Origin: Ustilaginoidea virens
Lineage: Eukaryota; Ascomycota; Sordariomycetes; Hypocreales; Clavicipitaceae
Length of the DNA: 64,000 bases
Reading direction: 5' to 3'
Assembly: GCF_000687475.1 (NCBI RefSeq)
Contig: NC_057319.1
Coordinates: 2,170,001-2,234,000 of the forward strand
A program made the position numbers and the translations under genes. Under the pieces are notes generated by a model that worked only from the letters and a program-made list of their open reading frames with translations, was not told the DNA's origin and searched no databases. This document shows, one piece after another, positions 12,970 to 30,514 of this stretch (positions are counted from its first letter, which is position 1; each line of letters opens with the position of its first letter).

Positions 12970-14880
12970 ATGACAACTTGGTGTTTCCTAAATGCTAATT
13001 ATTCCTTCGCACCCCAAGAACAGCAGATTCATCAATCATTTCCCTCCCACTTATATCGTCACCAACACAGCGACACTTTGATTTGCGATTTGCCCAGGCT
13101 TGATTCTTATTCTCGGATATCTCGCATCCTCCAAGCGAATTCGACTGTTTCCACTGGAATCGACTGCTCCGTCGATTTCATGCAATCGGATACGTGGGGT
13201 GGCCTGGCCCCTCTCAATCCGAAACCCGCACATCATTCACACCAGCGAGAATCTTCGCTATCATCACTAGGCTCGACTGAACCTGCCTCGCCTTACGCTC
13301 CCAATACACCAGTACCTAGCATCGCTTTGGCGGACTCAGGTTTTGACGGCATATCTGAAATGCGTCCTTCGGATCTTGCCAATCACCAGACCGGCTCTTA
13401 CTATATGCTGTCCAAAACACTGGACCCAGCTTCGCATCCTTTGCATCAACCTGTGGATGATTCCATATCGGAGGTGGCATACCCTATGACTATTATGACG
13501 GATTTAGACAAAAAATCTCGTCGGAACAAGGGATTGCTACCAGGCCTGTATTTTTCTGACTCCAATGCAAACTCTCGTCCGACAACGCATGTGGTCAGTT
13601 CAGCAGGTGGCGAATCTCTGATTACCTCGGAAGTTCGCGACACCAACCATGCGAGCCGCCGCAAAGCTGGTATGGAAATCTTATATCGCCACCTTCCCCT
13701 AGAAGAAACTGACAGTAGCCCGGAATATATAGGCTACAATCATATCCCCAAACTCGACCGAACAATGACTGATATTTACGGAGACGAACTATACAGTCCC
13801 AACTTCGCAATCACTTCTACGTCTTCCCCAAAGGCTCGATCCGTGACTTCGGCGAGCAGCGACGTTTTCAGTCAACGTATAACTGCCGCAAACCACCAAC
13901 ATTTGAGTGCTGCTCAGTCTCCTACCTCGACGGGTTCCAGAGCCCGATCACCATTTCGAGCGGGCTCACCGTTCTCAATATCTCCCGCTCCTGGCACGGA
14001 GGTAGCACATTTCGGCGGCTCAACCAGAACATGGAAGCAGGAGGATCACGACCACCAGCGAACGGCAGCGCTCGAAAATAATACGGAACCCGAAACTCCA
14101 AAGACAATTTCTCCTAAAGACGCTGTGTTGGAGTTCAATGAAGCTGAAGCTGATGGGGTAATCCCTCTATTCCCCCAGGATTCCTCAAATTTCGAAATTG
14201 ATACTTTATCCAAAAGAATACATTTGCAGGATGCCGATGGATCATATATTGGAACTGATATTGTTAGTTTTGTACCCAACAACCACCTTGGTTATTTGCC
14301 ATCTCAGGTGCCAACTGGGATTCGAGTACCCCAACAGTATCCGTTTGTTGCCCATCCCTCAACGAGTCATGATTCCCCACCGAGGCTGAGTTCCTCAAGA
14401 GAGAGTTCACTTGCGGCAGGTGCCGTAAACCCTACCACTAGCCGTGGCAGACCAACGGAGACCATGGCTGATAGTGGCACATACACCTGTACATATCACG
14501 GATGCACACTCAGGTTTGAAACACCTACATTGCTTCAAAAGCACAAAAGGGAAGGTCATAGGCAGGCATCAAATCTAGTGACGCCGCGAGTTCAGGATAT
14601 GGGCCTGACGTCGAACATACTTGACACGCAAGCCGGCCCTCACCGTTGCGATCGTGTTAACCCAAGCACCGGGAAAGCATGCAACACTGTTTTTTCACGG
14701 CCCTATGACCTGACCAGACATGAAGACACTATCCACAACGCCCGCAAACGGAAAGTCCGGTGCGATTTATGTACAGAGGAGAAGACTTTTAGTCGAGCTG
14801 ATGCGTTGACAAGGCATTATCGTGTCTGCCATCCGGACAGGGATTTGCCTGTCAAATCTCGCCGCCGTGCAGCAGCATGA
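12970..14880 (+). CDS. RPN4: C2H2 zinc-finger transcription factor, Rpn4-like
   Basis: Probable sequence-specific activator; in yeast Rpn4 drives proteasome-subunit genes through PACE sites. From the first ATG (12970) the protein has 636 aa. The long N-terminal part is Ser/Pro/Thr-rich and disordered-looking, with scattered acidic patches that could activate transcription. Zinc fingers occupy the C-terminal 130 residues: a C-x4-C-x12-H-x4-H finger (YTCTYHGC), then the Rpn4-type finger with a long inter-Cys loop (HRCDRVNPSTGKACN, FSRPYDLTRHEDTIH), then RCDLC-EEKTFSRADALTRH. The protein ends in a basic stretch (KSRRRAAA). The PACE element in its own leader supports the assignment. Upstream in-frame sequence back to 12832 has no ATG, so an unseen 5' exon is possible. 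It could be another fungal C2H2 factor of the same finger class. Confidence 0.72.
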   Translation: MTTWCFLNANYSFAPQEQQIHQSFPSHLYRHQHSDTLICDLPRLDSYSRISRILQANSTVSTGIDCSVDFMQSDTWGGLAPLNPKPAHHSHQRESSLSSLGSTEPASPYAPNTPVPSIALADSGFDGISEMRPSDLANHQTGSYYMLSKTLDPASHPLHQPVDDSISEVAYPMTIMTDLDKKSRRNKGLLPGLYFSDSNANSRPTTHVVSSAGGESLITSEVRDTNHASRRKAGMEILYRHLPLEETDSSPEYIGYNHIPKLDRTMTDIYGDELYSPNFAITSTSSPKARSVTSASSDVFSQRITAANHQHLSAAQSPTSTGSRARSPFRAGSPFSISPAPGTEVAHFGGSTRTWKQEDHDHQRTAALENNTEPETPKTISPKDAVLEFNEAEADGVIPLFPQDSSNFEIDTLSKRIHLQDADGSYIGTDIVSFVPNNHLGYLPSQVPTGIRVPQQYPFVAHPSTSHDSPPRLSSSRESSLAAGAVNPTTSRGRPTETMADSGTYTCTYHGCTLRFETPTLLQKHKREGHRQASNLVTPRVQDMGLTSNILDTQAGPHRCDRVNPSTGKACNTVFSRPYDLTRHEDTIHNARKRKVRCDLCTEEKTFSRADALTRHYRVCHPDRDLPVKSRRRAAA

Positions 14881-15865
14881 CTGCATTTCTACGAGGGGTC
14901 ATCGTCTTTGGAGACGAATGAAACCGACTTCCGCAATCTTTAGCATCATTATATCACTATTTCCGCGGCCACACAAGAACACGAAAGAAGAACGTCCCAA
15001 ACAACTCACTCTTGGCGTAGGGGTGAATGCAGAATTGTTTAGGCGACGCAATAAAGCGAAAGAGTGGGCTGTGCCATGACGTCTTCAGAGATGCCTGCAG
15101 CTCGAGATGTTGTTGGTCCAGGCAATCGACCAACGAGAAATGGGAAGTGGGGTGTCAGGGTCTTGGGCTTCTGCTGCAGGGTCTACGGACTACCGGGGTC
15201 CGGGAGCTCCCTTGACGTCATTCAGCGTCTCCACACCCTCATTCTGACATCACGCTGCAGGACTGAGGCTTTGGTGTGAAGCCAGTTAGGAGGACGTTCC
15301 GTCAATGGATAGCGCGCCATGGGCAGCAATCAAGACCCAACAAGTCACACTACGGATATTGAGTATGTGACCCCTTAGTATCGCAGGGCTTACGTGCCCC
15401 ATAAACAGCCACGGCGAGTGTTGCCCTACGTCACCAGTTCGTAATTGGCCAGCTTGCTACCACCACCACCCTTGAGTTAGGCCGAATTTGTTGAAACTTT
15501 TCCTTCTTGGTTTAAATTGGGCAAGGTGGTGGGTGGCTGACGCAGAATCTAGAAAATTTCAGGTGTGCAAGTTGTATATTACATTGTATGTTACATTGAG
15601 GTCTGATGTTCAAGCGGATTGGTGGAAAATCATGAAATTTGTAACACGTCGTTTATAGATATGTTCTCATTTAAAATGGGTCACGTTTGCGTTGGGGCAG
15701 AATAGAATACAAGACCCGCATACTCCGTACTTGGACTGCAAATACGTCTGTTTACATGCGACGCACATTCGCGAAGTCGTAGAATCAAGTTGGAAAAACT
15801 ATGTAACATGATGAAGGAATTGTTTTACACCATGCCATATAAACTGGCTGCCAGATCACATGTAT
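14881..15865. other. Convergent intergenic region RPN4-like / AROM
   Basis: Nearly 1 kb between two convergent stop codons. Short open frames at about 15,030-15,280 have no recognisable domain. One exact TACTCCGTA (15721-15729) is present. Nothing else is evident beyond 3' UTRs. Confidence 0.5.
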
Positions 15866-21091
<5,226 letters not shown>

Positions 21092-24000
21092 CTACATAAT
21101 GACGAGCTGTAAAAGATTGATATCAATTGGTGACCTAAGAAGAGAGTAGTAGATGGTGCAGTAATTCTTACCTCAATCAACTTTTCTGTCAGCCTGAAAC
21201 GTTCCCCTTTAACGTCCTCGATCGATGGACGACTTGATAATATCCGCAAACCATCAAATCCAAGCTCATTCAGCATGTTTGTGAGAGAATGCTTGGAAGA
21301 CATTTCTCGGGAGTATTTATGCTTTGGTGAAAGGGTGCGTAGTAACAAATGAGCTGCTTTTAGCGCTATAGGGTCCTGACCATGTAACAGGACACCGTCC
21401 AGGAGGGTCGGTAGTGCTCCACAACTAGTTGACATTTGGTCAGAACGGAGTAGTATTTATAGCTCGTTAACGATGACTTACAAGATTGAGAATACATTCG
21501 GACGTGCTTTAGCCAGGTAGTTGAGCCAATGGAGACTACATGCCTGGGCTTTATCGTCTAAATACTGAAAATCAACGAGTTCTACGGCAGATATGAGAAC
21601 GAGTTCCTTGTCTTCCGCGGTCTTGATGTTCTGTATGCCCCGGCAATTTAAACTGTAGGAAATGCTGTCTGGATTGGCAGGCGAAATCTGAGGACTATCG
21701 AGAGAGTCGCCGTTCTTGATACCACGAGCCAGCAGAAGCGCCAGATAAGGAGACACGAGATTTGTGTGATCCTGTCCGTCTGGACCAAAATCAGGAGACT
21801 TTGTCATTTCTAGGAAGGTTGACAGAACCCGCACAGCCATAGACTTGGTAACATTATCTGTCAGGCCCCGCACGAGGGAGGCACACACAGCGTAATGGAA
21901 TGTATCTGCTCCAAAATGAATGCCGTAAGCATCGTCCAACGGCAAAGCGGCCTCTTCTAGTTGAGTTCGACAATCCAAAAGAAGGGCAACCAACTTTTGT
22001 CCCCGAATGTCGCCAGTTGCGCCAATATTTCCAAGGATAGCCTCAAGGAACCGAGCCGTACAGTTAAATAAGTTTGGAGGGACAAGGCGCAGGAGAGATA
22101 TTGCCAACCAGAACAACTGATGCCTATATCTTGATGCAGATGATAACTTTGCCATCATCTTGGACAGAGATATTGTAATGGACACCAACATGTCACTATT
22201 TCCGTCCTTACTGAACTGGTGGACGCTGTTCCGAAGCGCCACAAGAACTTGGTATAATAAATCATCATCCACTTCCTCTTTAGCCAGATATCCCATCACT
22301 GTGAATGCTCTAGGTTGTATAGCAGGGTTGTTCTGGAAGGCACTGCTGGCTACTAGGCTCATCCATCTGGCTCGCCAGGCATTTGCCACATCCACAGATG
22401 GAGCCGCAATAGAACAGATATCCAACAATGTAGCCGCGAGGTTTTCTGTTGTACTCAGTGCCGGACTTGATTCGAGAGCTGTACATGTGGATGCACTGTC
22501 TCCCGCCACTGATGATGGTGGAGACAAAACATCTAGAATCGACCGAAGTCTCAATGACCTCGCATCTTCTAACTGGAAAGAAGCACACATAGTGTGAATG
22601 GAGTTAATGAGTATCTTATGCACCAGAAGTCGAACGTCATGCCCGCCCGTGTTTGCAAGCATTGTAACAAGATGGAAGATCTCGGGAAGATACATCTGTG
22701 ACTGAACACGGCTGTCAAATGATAATGCAAGGCAAAATTGAAGCAGGACACAGATCTCATCCCAAACTGAATTGTCCGGTAGCAGTCGGGTCGGCCGTAA
22801 CGAAGATCGATTGAGAGCTTTCCGAAGACGACACATTATTCTCCCACGTAGTGTGACTGTTCCAAGCCCCAGAACCATCGAAGAAAGAATTTCCAATATA
22901 TCCGGTCGGTTTCCATAAATAAGAGCTGTTTTGATCAGTTCATCCACCAAGACTTCAAGTAGAAGCTCATCCGCAGAAATAGTCGGCCATATGTGTTGTT
23001 CGAGAGCATATATGAGATTCTGGTCCAGAACTACGATGTCTATCAGCTTCCGGACGAGAGATGAAACCTTGTCTCTCCCTTTGTCACTGTCAGCTTCGGT
23101 AACCAGGATAGTCGTGCGGAGATTCAAAAGCCAAGGTGCCATGTATTCCAGATTGAGAGGCTTCTGTTCTTCTGGAATACTCTCCCAACTGACGAAAAAC
23201 TCGGTTAAAAAGTCAGATGTAAGTTGGGGTTCGGCTTGTGCGACTTCGCGACTAATACTGACGATGAACCTAGTGGGATCGAGTGGAACAGCCAAACCTG
23301 GCAGTATCATGTGAGCATGTGGCCTAATAGCTAAGAGAAATGGAGTACCGACCTCTGTTGCAAAGTAACCTCCCAGAAATACGGAACTCGAATGACCGAC
23401 ATAGCGCCCCCAAAAGATTATATGATGCCAACCGAAGGACATGATATGGACTGGATAAGTTGGTAAGTGCTAGATTCAGCATAGTGCCAGGCACGTCTTG
23501 TGGCCGAACCAGCCTTTCGATTGGTTTTGGCATCCGACTATCCTTTCCATGCTTTGACTTAGCACCTCGAATGGTCTGGAGTATGTCGGCCCTATTGACG
23601 CTAGTGAAGAACATGACGATTTTGCCCCCATCAGCTCTCAGTCCAAAGCTGCTTTCGTCGCCTATTTGTGTTGCATTTATAGCTTCCTCTACATCACCGA
23701 GTCGAAATATGTCGTTAATAACACTACTTAGGCGGAAACCAGCAAGAACTTCCTGCCTTTTCACTGTAGTGATTTGAACAAAGTGGCTCCCAACTTTAAT
23801 CACGACCTCGACTTTTCCTTTTGATTTAGAAAGCCTTGTGACTTGCTGGAACACATAACGTGTTTCTTTCACCACGTCTATAGTTTCTTTGGGAAGGTCC
23901 AGTTGGCCGAGATGAAAATAATCCTGTAGCTCCTGCATACTACTAATGAGGTTGTATTCGACATGATTCGGATGAAAAATACTAGTTTCCTCTCGAGTAG

Positions 24001-27000
24001 AGTTACGGAGAAGTCGTCGAAAACAGCGCCTGTGTTGTGTAAGAAGATACTAGAAGCGAGAAAAACTGGTCCATGAGTCCTTACTTGAATGCGTTGTTCA
24101 TGTTGTAAATATATATGCGGGAAAAATTATGAGACAGCTCCGAAGTGGTCAAGAGATCTAGCTTAGAGAAGAATTCATCCGATGGTTCGCTACGTCCGTT
24201 GTAGCAGGTCGCATCTATAAACAGTCCAAAAGGTTCGTGCCACAGCCTGCTTGCAATCTGCACATTGATTTTAGTTATCAGCGCGTCTAGTACTGTAGAC
24301 AACCAATATCTGCATTGGCAAGAAAGTATTTTCTCGATAGTTGCAACTCACTTTCAAATAACAATACAGCAGCGTGTCGTAGTCTATGCTCTCGGTTTCA
24401 ATGTGACGTAGAATCATGCATACCATCGAAAGGCCATCCTGAGTTTAGATAAGCATACTATAGCAGCAACAAGGACAGTCACCCTAACCTTGCTCGCCCC
24501 CCCACCGTACACAGCACGTGAAGTAAATGATTCCGCACTTCTGAATGCGTTATGGAGCATAAAATTCTGGAACCTAGAGTATAGAATGGGAGAGTTACGA
24601 GATATTTGCGGTCGATTCCAAGAAATTGCAAGAGGGGGCGGGCCAAGATTCGTAATAAGAATTCGCAGAGGCTCCAGGAATGGCAATATGCCTCGACTGC
24701 TTTCTCCTGAAATGCGTAGAAACTCTCCTTTCTCCTGAGCTATAAGTGTTTGCCGTAAGTAATCCCAATGATCATACAAAAAGCGGTGAAGAGTTACACT
24801 TGAACTGAAGTCGAATGCATCAGAGTTCGGCGCAGCATCTTCTTGTGGGGGAGGGACCTAGTGATTATGAGCTTGAGCTGAGTGATCATTTGTGTTCATA
24901 TAATACAAAGGCTTACGGAAATCTCCCGTAGGAAACCTGTTATCAGGTGTATATTTTGGACAAGAAAGGGGTTCAGCGGAAACATGTACGGTTCCTTGGT
25001 TCCAAAAAGAACATTGTTAGCAAGGCTCTGAATGACCTTCGCAATCAGTAGCAAACCACGTCGTAGTTCTTTTGTCGGCGGAGCTGAGATGAGACCCTCC
25101 GCTTCTGGTGCCACGATAGCAGGGCAGAAGAAACGAAGGAATATGAATGCTCCCACAGCAGTGTATTTCGCATTGGGAAATCGAGGATGCACAGCTTTCG
25201 AGATCTATTGCTCACGATATTAGTGCGATAGCGGGAAAGTCGTCGGCAGTTCTCGGGAACTTACAATGGCACAGATTCTGCGAAATGGGCTGGGAACATT
25301 TGTAGTCGAGGCGCAAATATCTTCCATGAATACTTTAGCGACGATCTGAAGCTGCGTGGCATTCTTTTGCAACTCCTCTGGCGCGCTAACTCTAGCTGGA
25401 TCAAGCTCCAAATCCAAGTCTTGGGAGGTATGCATTAACCTCTCTACGACCTTCTGCAGAGTTGTTTTCAAATACGTCGCCCCTTTCCACTTGGCATACA
25501 CAGATAACATCTTTGTGGCCACGCATGTTCTACGTAGAATTTCGGTCTCGTTGTCTGAATTCATAAGAGTAAGTACTTTGTATTTGTAGCTCGAGGTAAG
25601 TAAAAATCACCTGTTCGATCTATCTCGTGGCGTATCAACGCTTCTAGGAGACCGAATATAAGTCCACGCTGTTCGAATATTGTAAGGAGGCAAATCGTGA
25701 GCTCATCAACCTCTGAAGCGGGGCATATTGCGCTCATTGAAACGGGGAGAGAGAAATCGGTAATGAGCAACTGGCAAAGGAAGTCAGTTCTGTGTTCGGT
25801 TCTTTTGTTCCGGGTCAAATAACGGCAAACCAACGTTCAATAATTCCATGTATTTGTCACTGACAATGGAGTCAGTCAAAGAATTGAACTCCGTTCCTTG
25901 AGTGAGGACATTGCAAAGAACCTGGACAAATGCTGCCCGTATTTCAACGTTCTCGTGATAGCCAATGTTCAAGGAATTTTTTAGACCAACGTCAATGTTG
26001 GCACTGAGAAGATTTGACAAGATGGAAATTACTATATCCGAGTTAGAAGCACTTTCTTCACGGCCCGCAGCGCCATATGGATACTCTTGCTGTTTCGGTT
26101 CCTGTGTTTCGTAGCTCAGAAGAGATAAAAAACTGTTGAAATAAGTGTGAAACATCTGCGACTTGAATTCGCTCATACCAGCATCCGTCTGACAATCAGC
26201 TGCTTGTAGTGGCAGGCGGAATGTAAGGTCCGCAAGAGTTTTGAGACAAGCCTTGTCAAGATCTTTCTGAACACGGCGTAGTTCATCCTGGCGAATGCCT
26301 GTGTTCGCAGTTTGATCCGAGTTCACGGCATAGGGTCGCGCTATCCAGCCATATATATGCTCAAGAAGTTGATTTCTGATTCGAATGTCATCGCGCAAGT
26401 TAAGGTGTTCTTTCCGTTTCGTAACGGCTTCGCATAAATGACATATTTTTATTTTAACACGCATGGTAGTTCCACTCTCTGGTGCGCCGTTTAAAAATTT
26501 TGTAAAATTTAATGTCAACACCCCCAGGTGAATCGAAGAAACGGAGGCGAGGTCTGATGGACTTTCTATTTTCTCTACCATCGACTTCAGCACAGATACG
26601 GCTTGTCCAGCAAACACAGTGTCTTTCTCCTGTTTATTATCCACTGAAGAAGGTAGTCCGGCCAGAAGCACATCGAGTTCTGATTCCAGAGCTTTGAACA
26701 ATGCAGCGTAGAGTGTGGGGGATATTTCGATCGACAAGACTTCTCGCATGGTTTCGCGCACTTTAATATTTTCGCACCCTAATAGTCGTATAGCCAACTT
26801 GAGAAATTGACTAAGTAGTGGCTCCTCATGGCCATTGCCATTCAATTTATCGATCCATGGAAGGTCTCCAATCGCCTCATCGAGCCTACTGGCTTGTGCA
26901 TATGTGCATATGCCCCCCAAGGAGGCTAAAAAGCCGGATAGATTGCGCCATGAGGACAGAACCCTGTCGTCAACCTCCTCTGCAGAAGCCATAGACACAT

Positions 27001-29524
27001 CTCTTGATAGATGAATCCATCTGTCGAATGCCAGTTCCCAAGCGTTCAATACGCCTCGGGTTGGGAGCCGAAGCTGTCTCAGTAAGCCTCGCATCCTCTT
27101 TTGAAAGGCAACAAGTCCTGTGAAATGAAATGCAGGAGATGCGAGTTCTAGATAGACCAGATTGTTTGGGAATGTCGAGGAGAGCAGGTTAGCTGAGCCA
27201 CTGTATCGCTCAACCTGGGCTCCTTCATCAACTACAATCCCGATGCATAGGGTCGCTGCCTGACAAATGGAAATATCGGGGGAACAAAGGGATAAAAGCA
27301 AAGTTGTCTCAAGTTTTGTGGCTGCCTCGGAGACATTGGTGACATCATTTGGGATCTTAGAGAGTGACTATGGTAAGTCAGCAAACGCAGCCAAAAAATA
27401 AAGGTTATTGGAAAACGAACACTGATCGATTTGAGTAAAATTGACCGGGTACTTAGAAATTCTCGAAGTTGGGAGATGGAGCGCATGCTAGTATTGCTTT
27501 CCACGTGTGCACACAAGTCAAGTATAATGGACGAGCTGTTTTTACCTTAGTATGGATAGGCTGACCGAGTTGGACTGGAATACACACACCTTTGATCCCA
27601 AAGAGTCTTCCGCAGATCTGCTGGAAAGTCATGCCGATGGTTATCTGAAATTGCCTGCACCAAGCCTCCGTCTCGAGCTAAGAGTTTCCTCGCAACATTT
27701 GTCGCGAAGCTGCGTACAGGGAGGTCCCACGATAAAACAAAAAATAAAAAAGATATCAAAAACGCCGTACTTGAAGTTTGACTTGCTAACTCATGAATGA
27801 ATGGTCCCGGGTAGACGTCTAGAAACCGAAGAATCTCTAGAATTTTGCGTGAGTTCAAGGGGATCGGATCGCCGCTCAACTTTCGCGACTTCGTGCACTC
27901 GGACTGCGCCAGTTCCAATTAGTATTCACATATGACACGGAACTATGAGGCAGCGACATACTGTGAGTTCAGACTGGATAAAAGGTAAAGCATTATCGAA
28001 TAACACGGAGAATTTATTACCGTCTTGTGCTTGCTCGGCGAAATACGAGCACGCCTGTATCACAGCAATTTTGAAGCTCTCCGGAGCAGTGGGAGATATG
28101 CAGGTTTTAACAAGGGTTCGAACACTATCGATGGGATCTAGGTGAAAGAGGCCAATAAAAGCCCCCGTTATAATGTCCTGGTCAAAGCTTGGGATTGCGT
28201 TGCCAGCATGTGACAGACTAAAGACAGATTCTCGAATCTCATCCTGGACGTCCACTGCATAACTGACAACAGCCGAATCACTCTCGCCTATAAAGTGCCG
28301 GGCTGCACAAACAAGGCTCACGAGGCAGTACGCGGCTCTTTCGTTCGCATTCCGGAGAAGCTTCCTCAAGTTATCCAGAAATAATACCTTCTTTATTAGG
28401 CTGGAGCTTTTCACCTCCCTCAAGTTGCTTGCGACCTCGAACACATCGGGAAGTAAAAGAAGCAATGCAATTTGCATTGGATACAAGTCAGCTCTTCGTC
28501 GACCGCTGTCTATTCCCGTTTGCGTCATATCGAACAAAGTATCACCGCCTCCATCTAGCCGTTTATGATGAGAATGAAGTCGAATAAATTCATGCGGGTG
28601 TCGATCTATCCACCGAAAAACGAGGAGTGGGAGTACGACAGCCATAGTATTCTGATAAGACCTAGGGAAGTGCATATAGCTGGAGCGTATCTCCTGAATA
28701 AGATGTCCTAGCTTGGTACTATCGATCCAGAAGAATGAGAGAAGCCTCAGTGTCACAAGACCTGTGATCTCAATATCTTGCGTCTGGGCCTCGGCATCTT
28801 CCGAGAACGAGGCCGCGCGTATGGTATATATCGTTTTCCGGACATACTCAAAGGCGGAGGACCAACTTGATGCTGATATAAATTCTACCAGGACTTTAAT
28901 ATGAGAATCAAATTCGACTAAGCATTTCTCAAGGCAATCGGCATCAGACGAGGGATTCCTGTTCTTCTTGGCCACGGGACGAGGAACATAGAAGTTGCGC
29001 CCTGATAACTGCGTAATGAGTGTTTGTGCTGGTAAAACAAAATCATCTGGCATGGGTTCGAGCAGTTGCTGGAATATATCGAACCAACGATTCACCAGAG
29101 CTTGATCCAGCTTATCTGGCAGCAGCAATTCAGACCTTCCGGAGTCACCCGTGCAAACTGTCCTCCAGTTCGCAGTGCAGCTGGCTGCTGCAAGCGACAA
29201 GACGTATTGTTCTGATATCAATACATGTGGAGGATGTGACGCCACACAGTTATATGGTCGTGATAGTCCCTCAAGGACTCCTAATAAGGAATCAATGACC
29301 ACACTTATGATGTTTGTACTCAGATCCAACAAGGTGGCCTTTGTAATCTGAAGGATTTCATCCTCTTCAAATGCTCGTTCAAGTGAGCCAGTTCGACAGG
29401 GTAGCTGCAGGCACATAAAGTTAGTTATTGACTCTGAAGCTCTCACGATGCGAATTCTCTGCTTTCTTACCCGCGATAAAATTCGTTCGACAAGACAGCC
29501 GACTAAAACAGCATCACCACTCAT
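21092..29524 (-). CDS. IRA1: IRA/neurofibromin-type Ras GTPase-activating protein
   Basis: This negative regulator of Ras stimulates GTP hydrolysis and so damps cAMP-PKA signalling. My phase-checked model has 15 exons: complement(join(21092..21106, 21172..21424, 21482..23297, 23353..24029, 24085..24257, 24352..24438, 24489..24857, 24917..25204, 25265..25554, 25611..25770, 25835..27367, 27421..27535, 27590..27903, 27962..29404, 29471..29524)). It encodes 2528 aa, in the IRA/NF1 size class. The RasGAP domain spans about residues 1150-1480, with the arginine finger in ILRRTCVATKML (about R1215) and the FLRFFCPAIVAPE signature near 1324. A Sec14-like lipid-binding segment (WHEPFGLFIDATCYNG, from about 1552) and a PH-like module follow, the bipartite Sec14-PH typical of neurofibromin. 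The rest is helical and uncharacterised. The first intron (29405-29470) is in frame without stops. The last exon is only 15 nt. Individual exon ends are predicted by eye. Confidence 0.87.
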
Positions 29525-29673
29525 GTCTGTTTCTAGAGCAAGATCGTATATATTTATATACTAAATAGTTTGGAGATGAGGAGGTTGTTGGGCGTATCTA
29601 AGATACATTAAGTACTTGACAATCTGGTAGGCAGCTAGGTACCTAAGGTATCTGTATGTTACTCATCTTATTG

Positions 29674-30004
29674 ACTGTGTTAAGGTGCAGCTTTTGTTAC
29701 GGACCAGGGTTTGAGCCAATAGAAAACCGTGAATTAAATGGTACATTTGTAGGGCCCGGCACATAATTTCCAGACTTATAAAGAGCTACTTCGCACTTAT
29801 CGCAACTGTAGGGCCCGGCACATAGCGCTGTGAGGCTGTTCCCATTATATTAAGCTGTTAATTTAACAGTAATAAGGGCAGATAGAAAAGGCGTTATCAC
29901 TAACTTTTAAGATGTTACTTATTGGCTCTATTAGAAAGGCCAGAATTCTTAGTATAAGGATTTTAGTGATAAAGGTCTGATACGAAAGCTGCACCTTAAC
30001 ACAG
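29674..30004. mobile_element. 331-bp MITE-like element with 31-bp terminal inverted repeats
   Basis: The left end (29674-29704) begins CTGTGTTAAGGTGCAGCTTT, and the reverse complement of the right end (29974-30004) begins with the same 20 bases. Over 31 bp the arms match at 27 positions. No coding capacity lies between them, so it looks like a non-autonomous DNA element. I could not recognise a target-site duplication, so the exact outer borders and the superfamily are open. Confidence 0.65.
29748..29824 (+). repeat. Pair of 18-bp direct repeats inside the MITE-like element
   Basis: TGTAGGGCCCGGCACATA occurs exactly at 29748-29765 and again at 29807-29824, 59 bp apart. The core GGGCCC is palindromic. 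This may be a subterminal protein-binding repeat or a remnant of an internal duplication. Confidence 0.7.
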
Positions 30005-30514
30005 CCAAAGGGATGCAAGCCAGCTGCAAAGCATAAGAAGTTGCTTTCATTAAGTCGAAGGAAATTCCTTTGCCAGCGCAGAAAAAAAAAGTCCTTATTC
30101 CTCGCGAGGCAGTTTTTTTTTTTTTAGTTATAAATGTGCCATAGTGCAGGTTGTAATGAATAATGTATGCCCTGAAACTTTTTTCAGTGTTAAAAAAACC
30201 CTAAAAATTATTTTATTAGGCATTCACAGCTTCTACTTATTTGCCCTTGCCTAGTAATAGAAAGCACGCTACCGCGCACGGGTAGCGATTTATATCAGTT
30301 TTTATCCTGGGCTCATAATTGAAAACCTTTATTGTACTCCAAGCCACCAATAAAAATACATATATAGTCATTACACGCGAATAGCGATTTTACGACCAGC
30401 CTCTAGAGACAGTCAATTAGGTGATATGTTAAAACGTAATCAATTTTTTTTCAATTCGGTTGTATGAATGGTACTTAATATAATAGTATGTCTACCACCG
30501 TGTGCTTATATAAC

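Larger units (their letters stand above)
29525..30514. other. Intergenic IRA1 / EXO70, holding a MITE-like element
   Basis: About 1 kb between two genes on the same strand. The left third is an inverted-repeat element (29674-30004). The rest (30005-30514) is AT-rich, with homopolymer A and T runs near 30,085-30,125, and holds no recognisable gene. Confidence 0.5.
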
